DNA of 14,365 nt, taken from contig NZ_LWHB01000038.1 of NCBI RefSeq assembly GCF_001889065.1, forward strand, positions 25 to 14,389. The letters run 5' to 3'. A program made the position numbers and the translations under genes. Positions 1 to 7,042 of the stretch are shown one piece after another; the first letter of the stretch is position 1, and every line of letters begins with the position of its first letter. The notes beneath the pieces are model-generated. The model saw only the letters and a list, made by a program, of their open reading frames with translations, did not search any database and was not told the origin of the DNA. The DNA is from Suttonella ornithocola. GTDB lineage: Bacteria; Pseudomonadota; Gammaproteobacteria; Cardiobacteriales; Cardiobacteriaceae.

Positions 1-185
1 ATAATTCAAGCAATTCATTGAAGAGGCATGGGCATGAGATAGTTTGGTTACCCCCTTATAGTCCAGACTTAAATCCTATTGAAAAGATGTGGGCTTGGAT
101 TAAGCAAATACGCAAAGAATGGCGGATGGATTGTATTGATACTTTATTCTTTTATCTGCTTTGGATTGGGTTGAGTTTTAGATGA
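1..185 (+). mobile_element. IS630-family transposase, C-terminal fragment (cut by window start)
   Basis: The reading frame is open from base 3 to the TGA at 183-185 and encodes the last 60 residues of a DDE transposase. It contains HEIVWLPPYSPDLNPIEKMW, the IS630/Tc1-type block around the third catalytic acidic residue (the Glu of NPIE), followed by the basic stretch WIKQIRKEW and DCIDTLFFYLL. The rest of the element lies left of the window, so completeness cannot be judged. The last 42 bp overlap the 3' end of the binding-protein gene on the other strand. The final residues after about FFYLLW may be host sequence read through rather than true transposase. I could not identify a terminal inverted repeat or the flanking TA duplication without the other end. 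Confidence 0.85.
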
Positions 186-886
186 TTGCACTATATCAAT
201 TCCGTCATTGAGTTTTTTTATCAAAGATTTGTTATCTTTATTGGTTAGCATAATTTGCTGTGTTTCAGGAATTGATTTGTCCTCATAAATAGTTACTTCA
301 ACAGGAATGGAAGGATAATTTTTGGCAATATAGTCTAGTATTTGCTTATCTTCCACGATCGCATCTAGTTTGCCACTGACAAGTTCTTTAAAATCAAGGA
401 AAATCGTAACTGCTTCATTGATAATACCATTTCCGCCTAATGCTTTAACTTGACTAATCGCTTTACCATTTGCAATACCACCAACGTTTAATGAACGTAA
501 GTCTTCTAATGAGCTAATTTTAAATTGCCCTTTTTTATACATCACAGCAGAGGGGACAAAAACATAAGATTTCGTCAATCCATAATTTTCTGCTCTAAAT
601 TGACTCCAAGAAAGTCCAGCAATAGCTACATCTGTTTGTCCAGAGGCAACTGAGTCTCCCAGGTATTGGAATGGCATTGGTTTATATTGAATTTCCATAT
701 TTTTCTGTTTTGCAATTGCTTCTATAACATCAATATCAAAGCCAGTAAGATTACCTTTTTCATCAATAAGAACAAAGGGCGGCATTTTGATATAAGTTGC
801 TACACGTAATATTTCTTTTTTTGTGCATTAACATTTCCAATAAATAAAGTAAATAATAGTACAACGAAATAAAAAGTTTTTTTCAT
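144..886 (-). pseudogene. Amino-acid ABC transporter periplasmic binding protein, frameshifted in signal-peptide region
   Basis: The body (ATG-like codon at 785 down to 144, 213 residues) is a type-2 periplasmic solute-binding protein of the polar amino acid family. It starts MPPFVLIDEKGNLTGFDIDV and continues with EAIAKQKNMEIQYKPMPF, QTDVAIAGLSWS and a late KLDAIVEDKQILDYI block. Upstream, ATG at 886 opens a typical signal peptide (MKKTFYFVVLLFTLF then GNVNA, Ala as cleavage-site residue), but that frame hits TAG at 802-800. The two frames meet at a run of seven A residues on the coding strand (T run 816-822). Eight A would give an unbroken GNVNA-QKKEILRVATYIKMPPF protein of about 246 residues, normal for the family. 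The C-terminus (QSSKTQPNPKQIKE) lacks the usual aromatic KKWF-like end and lies where the IS630 fragment overlaps. It may be a pseudogene, phase-variable, or an assembly error. No permease or ATPase gene lies next to it. Confidence 0.8.
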
Positions 887-1146
887 ATATATACTCGAGC
901 TATAAAAAAGGAGAGACTTTTTATCATAAAAACTCGTATTAGACAAAATATAATTGTTAAAATAATGTTGTTTGTTGTGGTATTTTTGTTTAATTATAAA
1001 TATAATCTAGAATAATATTATTGAGGCTTTTGTAAAATCCCGTTTTACCCCAATTTTTGCTACGAGTAGAAAAAAATAACGCCATGATTTTAATATTTTT
1101 GAAAAATTGAAATTTCTCTATTTGATGTTTTTTTGTAAAGGTCTCT

Positions 1147-1187
1147 ATTATAAATAAATATAAAATGTATTTATATTTATTTATAAT
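1147..1187. repeat. Perfect 18-bp AT-only inverted repeat with 5-nt loop
   Basis: The left arm 1147-1164 and right arm 1170-1187 are exact reverse complements (arms made only of A and T), separated by ATGTA at 1165-1169. It lies 121 bp upstream of the purH start. It could be a weak bidirectional terminator, a cruciform-prone site, a protein-binding site, or the remnant of a small mobile repeat. There is no GC core, so a classical intrinsic terminator is unlikely. Confidence 0.7.
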
Positions 1188-1252
1188 TTTATGAAATTAA
1201 AAATATACTATAACTTACATATAGTTAAAAGAATAAAAAATGTATTTTTATC

Positions 1253-1280
1253 TTGGGTTTTTTATTATCTGTAGTATTAT
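1253..1280 (+). promoter_or_regulatory. Candidate sigma70 promoter for purH
   Basis: TTGGGT (1253-1258) and TATTAT (1275-1280) are spaced by 16 bp. This puts the start near 1287 and leaves a short leader carrying AAGGA (1298-1302) five bases before the purH ATG. In such AT-rich DNA other -10-like hexamers exist, for example TATATT at 1278-1283, so the exact site is uncertain. Confidence 0.45.
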
Positions 1281-1307
1281 ATTATTACCTAACAACCAAG
1301 GATTATT

Positions 1308-2876
1308 ATGAATAAAAATATACTTCGTCCTAAGCGGGCTTTAATAAGCGTGTCTGATAAAAGTGGACTGGTTGATTTTGCTAAGCGATTAGTTGCTCAG
1401 AATATTGAGTTGCTTTCAACGGGTGGAACTGCATCAATGTTAAGAGAGGCGGGCGTGCCCGTAAAAGATGTTGCAGAGCATACAAATTTTCCAGAAATTA
1501 TGGGCGGACGTGTCAAAACACTGCATCCTAAAATCCATGGAGGAATTTTAGCCCGTCGTGGGACAGACGAAGCTATCATGACTGAAAATCAGATTGCACC
1601 TATAGATTTAGTGATTGTTAATCTTTACCCATTTCGTCAAACGATTGAAAAAGAGGGCGTAACTTTAGAGGAAGCTATTGAAAATATAGATATTGGTGGT
1701 CCTTCTATGGTTCGTTCAGCAGCAAAAAACCATATTGATGTTACAGTGGTTGTTAATCCCGCCGATTATCCTAGTATTATTGAAGCCATTGAAAATGAAG
1801 GAATTCCATTAGAAATGAGACAGCAGCTTGCAGCCAAAGCATTTAGCCATACGGCGGATTATGACCGCGCGATTGCGATTTATTTGTCTCATCAATATAG
1901 CGCACCTAAGCAAGATTTTCCTGAACAATTAACACTTAATTATCGCTTAGCGGAACTGTTGCGTTATGGTGAAAACCCGCACCAAAGAGCGGCTTTTTAT
2001 CAATCTAATCGTCCAACGGGCGCAAGCCTTGCCATGGCTAAGCAGCATCAAGGAAAACAGCTGTCGTATAATAATTATGCGGATGCAGATGCTGCTTTGC
2101 GGACGGTCTTACGTTTTACGGAAGATCCAGCATGTGTGATTGTCAAACATGCCAATCCTTGTGGCGTTTCATTGGGTGAAAATTGTTTACAAGCTTATGA
2201 ACACGCTTATCGAACCGATCCCACCTCTGCTTTTGGTGGCATTATTGCGTTTAACCGTGCATTAGATGTGGAAGCTGCGCAAGAAATTATTAGTCGACAA
2301 TTTGTAGAAGTTTTGCTCGCACCGGCTTATTCTTCTGCTGCCTTAGAAGTGTTGAAGCAAAAGCCCAATATTCGCGTACTAGAAATTAAAAGTGACGGTC
2401 ATGATGCTACTGAATGGCAAGTGCAAAGTATTCGTGGCGGTATCTTGGTTCAAGATTGGGACAATGGGGCGCTTGCAGACGGTGAACTAAATGTGGTTAC
2501 CCAACGTGAGCCAACGCATGACGAGTTGGTTGATTTGTTATTTGCTTGGCGCGTAGTGAAATCAGTGAAATCTAATGCGATTGTATTAGCTAAAGATTTA
2601 GCGACTTTAGGGATTGGGGCAGGACAAACTAGTCGAGTCTATTCGGCTAAGATTGCTGCAATGAAAGCGAGAGATGAGCATCTTATGACTACTGATATGG
2701 TCTTAGCAAGTGATGCTTTTTTCCCTTTTAGAGATGGTGTTGATGCGGCGGCTGATGCCGGGGTGAGTGCAATTATCCAACCTGGTGGTTCTGTTCGCGA
2801 CCAAGAAGTCATTGATGCGGCGAATGAACATAATATCGCTATGATATTTACGGGTATGCGACATTTCCGTCATTAA
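1308..2876 (+). CDS. purH: Bifunctional AICAR formyltransferase / IMP cyclohydrolase
   Basis: PurH carries out the last two steps of de novo purine synthesis in the cytoplasm: formylation of AICAR by 10-formyl-tetrahydrofolate, then ring closure to IMP. The 522 residues match the usual length. The N-terminal MGS-like cyclohydrolase domain (about 1-200) shows STGGTASMLREAGV, GGRVKTLHPKIHGGIL, VNLYPF and IDIGGPSMVRSAAKNH. The C-terminal transformylase domain shows RYGENPHQ (219-226), QLSYNNYADADAA, the catalytic Lys280-His281 pair in VKHANPCG, DPTSAFGG, and the end ASDAFFPFRDGVDAA...FTGMRHFRH. The start is fixed by AAGGA five bases upstream. It is a single-gene unit; purD, its common partner, is not adjacent. 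A 136-nt 3' region leads to the terminator at 3013-3042, with a weak 8-bp hairpin at 2880-2913. No defect is seen. Confidence 0.98.
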   Translation: MNKNILRPKRALISVSDKSGLVDFAKRLVAQNIELLSTGGTASMLREAGVPVKDVAEHTNFPEIMGGRVKTLHPKIHGGILARRGTDEAIMTENQIAPIDLVIVNLYPFRQTIEKEGVTLEEAIENIDIGGPSMVRSAAKNHIDVTVVVNPADYPSIIEAIENEGIPLEMRQQLAAKAFSHTADYDRAIAIYLSHQYSAPKQDFPEQLTLNYRLAELLRYGENPHQRAAFYQSNRPTGASLAMAKQHQGKQLSYNNYADADAALRTVLRFTEDPACVIVKHANPCGVSLGENCLQAYEHAYRTDPTSAFGGIIAFNRALDVEAAQEIISRQFVEVLLAPAYSSAALEVLKQKPNIRVLEIKSDGHDATEWQVQSIRGGILVQDWDNGALADGELNVVTQREPTHDELVDLLFAWRVVKSVKSNAIVLAKDLATLGIGAGQTSRVYSAKIAAMKARDEHLMTTDMVLASDAFFPFRDGVDAAADAGVSAIIQPGGSVRDQEVIDAANEHNIAMIFTGMRHFRH

Positions 2877-3012
2877 AAATAGTCTTTTTACGCTCATCTA
2901 TCATGAAAGACTACTAGAATAGTTACAGTGTTAAGATAAATAAAGTAAGCACATACTTTACTGGAATAGTGATCTAATTTTTGTAACGCTTTATTAGCCT
3001 TTTACTATAAAT

Positions 3013-3042
3013 AAAAAAGCGCGTTTTTCAACGCGCTTTTTT
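3013..3042. terminator. Bidirectional intrinsic terminator between purH and tal
   Basis: The arms 3013-3025 and 3030-3042 are perfect reverse complements (13 bp, core GCGCGTT/AACGCGC) around a TTTC loop. The core is flanked by A6 and T7, so U-runs follow the hairpin in both directions. It ends purH on the plus strand, and on the minus strand the ula-tal operon, whose last stop is at 3059. Confidence 0.9.
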
Positions 3043-3058
3043 TCTTAACGAATAATCT

Positions 3059-4009
3059 TCAGAATTTCTCTTTTAATAAGGTTTCTAATTTTTCTTGGTC
3101 AGCGGCAAATTTCCGAATGCCTTCCGCGAGTTTTTCTACTGCCATTGGGTCGCTGTTGTGCGACCATAGGAATTCTGCTTCTGTCATTGACGTAGGTTTT
3201 TCAGCCGTTGCGCCAGTGTCTTTGAGTTTTTGTGGCAGTTCGTCTGTGCTTTCTTGTAACTCAGCGAGCAAACCGGGAGCAATGGTTAAGCGATCACAGC
3301 CAGCTAGTTCGCGAATTTCTCCAATGTTTCTAAAGCTCGCGCCCATGACAATCGTTGGATAGCCATGTGCTTTATAGTATTGATAGATTTGGGTAACGGA
3401 TTGCACACCGGGGTCGTTGCTGCCACTATAGTTCGCTTCACTACGATTGGCTTTGTACCAATCCAAAATTCGTCCAACAAATGGCGAGATGAGGGTAACG
3501 CCTGCTTCTGCGCAAGCGCGCGCTTGTGCTTGTGAGAAGAGCAAGGTGAGATTACACGCAATCCCCTCTTTTTCTAAGATTTCCGCCGCACGGATGCCTT
3601 GCCAAGTAGAGGCAATTTTAATCAGAATACGGTCGTTTTTAATCCCTGCTTCGTTATACAAGCGAATAATTTTACGCGCTTTTTCAACGGTTTTTTGAGT
3701 GTCGTAAGACAAGCGCGCATCCACTTCGGTCGAAACTTTCCCCGGCACGATTTTTAAGATTTCTAAGCCGATATTAACGGCTAATTTATCTTGTGCTTCT
3801 ACTAATTGTTCTGCTGGATGATTGCTTTGCGCTTTGCCATAAGCAATGGCTTCATCAATCAATGCAGCGTATTGTGGTAAGGCAGAAGCACTTAGAATTA
3901 AAGAGGGGTTAGTCGTCGCATCTTCAGGCTGATATTTTTTAATGGCTTCGATATCGCCTGTATCGGCAACCACGACGGTCATTTGTTTTAGCGCATCTAG
4001 TTGACTCAT
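3059..4009 (-). CDS. tal: Transaldolase B
   Basis: Transfers dihydroxyacetone from sedoheptulose-7-P to glyceraldehyde-3-P in the non-oxidative pentose phosphate pathway (cytoplasm). The 316 residues match the E. coli TalB class in length. Visible TalB-like residues: Asp16 (VVADTGD), Asn34 in the TTNPS motif, Glu95 (VSTEVDAR), the Schiff-base Lys131 in RILIKIASTWQGI, then NLTLLFS and ISPFVGRILDWYK. Each is one position lower than in E. coli. AAGGAG sits seven bases upstream of the ATG. It is the last gene of the ula operon, 47 bp after ulaF. That placement suits its role, because ascorbate catabolism ends in D-xylulose-5-P, which must pass through transketolase and transaldolase. It is not part of the E. 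coli ula operon. It could also be the only transaldolase of the cell; the window does not show. Confidence 0.97.
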   Translation of the reverse strand: MSQLDALKQMTVVVADTGDIEAIKKYQPEDATTNPSLILSASALPQYAALIDEAIAYGKAQSNHPAEQLVEAQDKLAVNIGLEILKIVPGKVSTEVDARLSYDTQKTVEKARKIIRLYNEAGIKNDRILIKIASTWQGIRAAEILEKEGIACNLTLLFSQAQARACAEAGVTLISPFVGRILDWYKANRSEANYSGSNDPGVQSVTQIYQYYKAHGYPTIVMGASFRNIGEIRELAGCDRLTIAPGLLAELQESTDELPQKLKDTGATAEKPTSMTEAEFLWSHNSDPMAVEKLAEGIRKFAADQEKLETLLKEKF

Positions 4010-4029
4010 AAAAAGCTCCTTTATTTAGA

Positions 4030-4048
4030 GATAAACTGTTAGTTTATC
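4030..4048. repeat. Intercistronic hairpin between ulaF and tal
   Basis: GATAAACT (4030-4037), GTT loop, AGTTTATC (4041-4048): an 8-bp perfect stem in the 47-bp space between ulaF and tal. A T-run follows on the plus strand only. On the operon (minus) strand the A-run comes before the stem, so it should not terminate the operon transcript but may stabilise or separate messages. Confidence 0.6.
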
Positions 4049-4056
4049 GTTTTTTA

Positions 4057-4755
4057 TTAGTTTTGTCCGTAATACGCGTTTTTGCCGTGTTTGCGCAGAT
4101 AGTGTTTGTCCAGCAGGGTTTGTTGCATGGCACCGAGTTGTGGGTTGATTTGCAGGCTCATTAGGTTCATTGCCGCAATTTCTTCTAAGACGACGGCATT
4201 GTGCACGGCGTTGTGCGCGTCTTTGCCCCAAGCAAAAGGTCCATGAGAAAAGACTAAAGCAGCAGGAATGTCATCAGCTTCGATACCGCGTTCGCGGAAG
4301 GTTTCGACAATGACTTTGCCCGTTTCGAGTTCGTATTCACTGTTGATTTCGGCTTTGGTCATCGCGCGGGTGCAGGGTATCGCGCCGTAAAAATAATCGC
4401 CATGCGTGGTGCCGAAAGCTTGCAGGTCTTTTCCCGCTTGCGCCCATGCGGTAGCATGGCGGGAGTGGGTGTGGACGATGCCGCCGATGTTGGGGAATTG
4501 GCGGTAGAGTTCTAAATGGGTCGGGGTGTCGGATGAAGGTTTTTTATTGCCTTCAACGGTTTTCCCGCTGCTTAAATCCACCACGACCATGTCATCGGCG
4601 GTCATGACGTCGTATTCCACGCCTGACGGTTTAATCACAATCACGTTTTTTTCGCGGTCAATGGCGCTGACGTTGCCCCATGTAAAGGTAACCAGTCCGT
4701 ATTTGGGCAATGTGAGATTGGCTTCTAGGACGGTTGCTTTGAGTGCTTCTAACAT
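4057..4755 (-). CDS. ulaF: L-ribulose-5-phosphate 4-epimerase (class II aldolase fold)
   Basis: Converts L-ribulose-5-P to D-xylulose-5-P by a retro-aldol step, the last reaction of ascorbate breakdown. The start at 4755 gives 232 residues, close to E. coli AraD/UlaF. A longer frame upstream exists, but this ATG has AAGGAGG eight bases before it and gives the family N-terminus MLEALKATVLEANL. Zn ligands His95 and His97 (VHTHSRH) and His171 (FSHGPFAWG), the catalytic Asp120 (THGDYFYG) and Tyr229 (NAYYG) are all present at AraD numbering. Other family blocks are TWGNVSAID and KPSGVEYD. Its first 7 bases overlap the end of ulaE, so translation is probably coupled. Sequence alone does not separate UlaF from AraD or SgbE; the operon context decides for UlaF. 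It is more GC-rich than the PTS genes upstream. Confidence 0.95.
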   Translation of the reverse strand: MLEALKATVLEANLTLPKYGLVTFTWGNVSAIDREKNVIVIKPSGVEYDVMTADDMVVVDLSSGKTVEGNKKPSSDTPTHLELYRQFPNIGGIVHTHSRHATAWAQAGKDLQAFGTTHGDYFYGAIPCTRAMTKAEINSEYELETGKVIVETFRERGIEADDIPAALVFSHGPFAWGKDAHNAVHNAVVLEEIAAMNLMSLQINPQLGAMQQTLLDKHYLRKHGKNAYYGQN

Positions 4756-5606
4756 GAGATGCCTCCTTCTTTCATTTTCGCTTCTATCCAACGGCGGGCG
4801 TTGATGATTTCGGTAACAGGTTCTTCGGCTTTTTCTGTCCACATTTCAATCAGGAATGCGCCGCGGTAGTTGAGTCGCGCCAGTGTTTGGAACAGTCCAA
4901 CAAAGTCCACACAGCCTTCGCCGAACGGCACGTCGCGGAATTGTCCCGCGCTGTCTTGGGTGACGGCGTAGGTGTCTTTGAGATGGATGGCGCTGATGTG
5001 GCGGATGCCTTTTTCGAGTTCGGCAATGGTGTCGTTGTCCCACGCCGAGAGGTTGCCAAGGTCGGGGTAAACGGTGAACCACGGCGAGGCGATGCGTTCG
5101 TTCCAATGTTGCCAACGGGTGATGCTGCTCATAAATTCGGTGTCCATAATTTCCATCGAAAGTGTTACGCCGTTGGCAGCTGCCCGTTCCACCGCGCGTT
5201 GCATACCTTCTTCGAAACGCTGTACCGTGCCGTCGTCCGCGTCTTCATAATAGACATCATAGCCCGCGAGCTGAATGATGCGGATACCGCAATCCACCGC
5301 CAGTTGAATGGCTTTTTTCATGATGTCCCATGCCTGCTCGCGGATAGCGGGGTCGTGGCTGCCAAAGGGAAAACGGCGGTGTCCGGAAAGGCACATTGAC
5401 GGCACGGTAATGCCGGTATCAAGCACGGCTTTGACCAGTTCGAGGCGCTCCTGTTTACCCCAATCAAGGCGCGAGAGGCGTTCGTTGCTTTCATCCACTG
5501 AGATTTCGACAAAGTCGTATCCGCAGGCTTTCGCCAATGCCAAGCGCTCCGCCCAAGTGAGATGCTTGGGCAGCGCTTTTTCGTAAATACCGAGTTTATG
5601 GCGCAT
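4749..5606 (-). CDS. ulaE: L-xylulose-5-phosphate 3-epimerase
   Basis: Converts L-xylulose-5-P to L-ribulose-5-P in the ascorbate pathway. It is a 285-residue TIM-barrel protein of the AP-endonuclease/xylose-isomerase superfamily, as for E. coli UlaE. N-terminal block LGIYEKALPKHLTWAERL, then GYDFVEISVDES and MCLSGHRRFPFGS. Likely metal ligands are Glu152 (SMEIMDTEFM), Asp182 (VYPDLGNLSAW), His208 (AIHLKDT) and Glu254 (FLIEMWTE). A GGAG eight bases upstream supports the ATG at 5606. It is followed without a gap by ulaF (7-bp overlap) and preceded by a GST-like gene instead of ulaD, its direct neighbour in E. coli. A hand count over 5161-5340 gives 56% GC, well above purH. The 85 bp between this gene and the GST gene hold only a weak GGCGG/CCGCC stem. 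Confidence 0.96.
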   Translation of the reverse strand: MRHKLGIYEKALPKHLTWAERLALAKACGYDFVEISVDESNERLSRLDWGKQERLELVKAVLDTGITVPSMCLSGHRRFPFGSHDPAIREQAWDIMKKAIQLAVDCGIRIIQLAGYDVYYEDADDGTVQRFEEGMQRAVERAAANGVTLSMEIMDTEFMSSITRWQHWNERIASPWFTVYPDLGNLSAWDNDTIAELEKGIRHISAIHLKDTYAVTQDSAGQFRDVPFGEGCVDFVGLFQTLARLNYRGAFLIEMWTEKAEEPVTEIINARRWIEAKMKEGGISC

Positions 5607-5691
5607 TTTTCGCTCCGATGGCGGTCGGTTGCCGCCGTGTGAATTTCAATAAGCTCAATAATGTCATCATCATTCCTTATTCTGAAAAGGG

Positions 5692-6276
5692 TTAGTGATA
5701 GCCGCGTAAATCGTGGTAGGTGGGATGAGTCGCCAGCACGCTCGGGCGGATGGCGTGTAATAATCCGTCAAACGGCGAATCATAGGCAGGCGCGGCTAAA
5801 TCAGGATGGCGCAGGCGCAGATAGTCCAGCGCGATATGTAGTGATAAATCCGCAAAGGTGCGCTTGGCGTGCCGTTTCGGCAGATGCGCTAACGCCGCTT
5901 CTAAGGCAAGACGCGAGTTCTCCATCCATAAAGAATTTTCCCCGTAAAAGCGCGGTAACACAGTAACGCGAAACGCGGTTTCCATGAGTTGTTTCGCAAA
6001 ACTCAGGCATTGCCAATCTTGTTGATTTTGCGGTAAGGGCAGCGCCTCGTCAGGATAATGGCGGATTAAATAAATGCCTGTCAGCACGCTGTCGGTCAGC
6101 ACCGTATCAGGCGCTATGACTAAGGTCGGTATGGTGGAAAAGGGATTGACGGCGCATAAGGTTGGCGGACGTTGCCAAGGGTCAACCCAATGCAGCGTGC
6201 AGTCTTTACGCAGCAATAACAGGGTCGCCAATACCAAGCGTGAAAACGGCGAAGTGTCATTTAAATACAGCTTCAT
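5692..6276 (-). CDS. Glutathione S-transferase-like protein inside the ula operon
   Basis: A 194-residue protein with a GST layout. The thioredoxin-like N-terminal domain (about 1-78) has MKLYLNDTSPFSRLV at the active-site turn, the cis-Pro block NPFSTIPTLV and the glutathione-binding TDSVLTGIYL (Asp62-Ser63). The helical C-terminal domain has TFADLSLHIALDYLRLRHPD, the usual GST N-capping motif. It resembles the YibF/SspA-like bacterial group. The Cys used by omega and dehydroascorbate-reductase types (CPF) is Ser9 here (SPF), so thiol-transferase or DHAR chemistry is not expected. The start is uncertain: in-frame choices are ATG 6276 (family-like), ATG 6285, ATG 6306 and GTG 6330, none with a good ribosome-binding site. 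It sits between ulaD and ulaE, is read in the same direction, and has matching high GC. Its substrate is unknown. Confidence 0.85.
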   Translation of the reverse strand: MKLYLNDTSPFSRLVLATLLLLRKDCTLHWVDPWQRPPTLCAVNPFSTIPTLVIAPDTVLTDSVLTGIYLIRHYPDEALPLPQNQQDWQCLSFAKQLMETAFRVTVLPRFYGENSLWMENSRLALEAALAHLPKRHAKRTFADLSLHIALDYLRLRHPDLAAPAYDSPFDGLLHAIRPSVLATHPTYHDLRGYH

Positions 6277-6328
6277 CACGGGCATTTCTAATGCTTCATT
6301 TTGCATCACAGAACCATACCTATCAAAC

Positions 6329-6364
6329 ACGCACCGCTACGATAAACGGTGCGTATCGCGGTGC
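6329..6364. repeat. Intercistronic hairpin with a competing third arm between ulaD and the GST gene
   Basis: ACGCACCG (6329-6336) pairs with CGGTGCGT (6347-6354), an 8-bp stem with a 10-nt loop. A third segment, GCGGTGC at 6358-6364, is also an exact complement of 6331-6337, so two stems exclude each other. On the operon strand no U-run follows, so this is not a terminator. It lies just upstream of the GST coding region and covers its most upstream possible start (GTG 6330). Confidence 0.6.
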
Positions 6365-6369
6365 AAAAA

Positions 6370-7020
6370 TCAATCGCGCCAGTATTCATCAATCGAGGCA
6401 TGGAAGGCTTTGGCGGTCGCGGCGCCGGTTTCTTTATCGGCTAAGGCACGTCCGGCGATGAAGCATTTAGCATTGATGTCTTTAAAGATGCCGATTTCTT
6501 CCGGCACGATGCCGCCGGTAATGGAAAGTTCCAAGCCAATAGCGGAGAGTTCGCGTAGGAGGTTGAGGTCTTTTTCGCCCCATTTTTGTCCGCTGGCTTG
6601 CGCATCACGGCTGCGGTGGTAAATGGCTTGTTTGACGCCCATGTTTGCCCATGCTTTGGCGTCTTCCAGTGTCCAGTTGCCAAACAGTTCGATTTGCACT
6701 TCTTTTCCGCGCGCGACCGCGACTTCGTGCGCTTTTTCAATGGTGGCAAGCGAGGCGGCGCACATGACGGTGAACCAGTCCGCGCCTGCATCAAAGGCGA
6801 TTTCCGCTAAGGTTGAACCGGCATCTGCGGTTTTGTAGTCAGCGACTAAGATGTGATTAGGATAGCGTTCGCGTAAGGTTTCCACCGCTTTTCTGCCTTC
6901 GGCGAGGCATAGGATGGTGCCGGCTTCGATGATATCAACGTTTGGTGCGGCAATATCGGCGACTTCTAAGGCTTTGTCTAAACGGGATTGGTCAAGGGCA
7001 ATTTGAAGTAAGGGTTTCAT
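6370..7020 (-). CDS. ulaD: 3-keto-L-gulonate-6-phosphate decarboxylase
   Basis: Decarboxylates 3-keto-L-gulonate-6-P to L-xylulose-5-P with Mg2+; a member of the OMP-decarboxylase suprafamily. 216 residues, the same size as E. coli UlaD. The diagnostic DxKxxD motif is DYKTAD (Asp61, Lys63, Asp66), followed by Glu111 (IELFGNW), then His135 and Arg138 (IYHRSRDAQASGQ), each one lower than the E. coli catalytic positions. The phosphate-binding end shows SITGGI and CFIAGRAL. AAAGGAAA lies upstream of the ATG. Hexulose-phosphate synthase is a relative, but the YHRSRDAQ block and the neighbours fit UlaD/SgbH. It follows ulaB after a 51-bp gap containing a terminator-like hairpin, so it and later genes may be made at a lower level than the PTS genes. 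Confidence 0.97.
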   Translation of the reverse strand: MKPLLQIALDQSRLDKALEVADIAAPNVDIIEAGTILCLAEGRKAVETLRERYPNHILVADYKTADAGSTLAEIAFDAGADWFTVMCAASLATIEKAHEVAVARGKEVQIELFGNWTLEDAKAWANMGVKQAIYHRSRDAQASGQKWGEKDLNLLRELSAIGLELSITGGIVPEEIGIFKDINAKCFIAGRALADKETGAATAKAFHASIDEYWRD

Positions 7021-7042
7021 AAGCGTTTCCTTTAAAGTAAAA

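Larger units (their letters stand above)
887..1307. other. AT-rich intergenic region between binding-protein gene and purH
   Basis: About 420 bp with no credible coding frame on either strand, divergent between the broken binding-protein gene (minus) and purH (plus). It is very AT-rich. It holds a long perfect AT hairpin (1147-1187) and a plausible purH promoter (1253-1280), both listed separately. No strong ribosome-binding site precedes the binding-protein ATG at 886; only a weak GAG is present. I see no tRNA-like fold, and no PurR-type box (ACGCAAACGTTTGCGT-like). Confidence 0.6.

Noticed and set aside
2880..2913. Hairpin TAGTCTTT/AAAGACTA just after the purH stop
   Set aside because: Only 8 bp with an 18-nt loop and no following T-run; the strong hairpin at 3013-3042 is the convincing terminator.
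4887..5399. Long open frame of 170 codons on the plus strand opposite ulaE
   Set aside because: Composition looks like an antisense shadow of a GC-rich gene; no family motif and ulaE has intact metal ligands in the other strand.
6074..6622. 182-codon open frame on the plus strand across the GST and ulaD ends
   Set aside because: It crosses two real minus-strand genes and their spacer, with no recognisable protein features.
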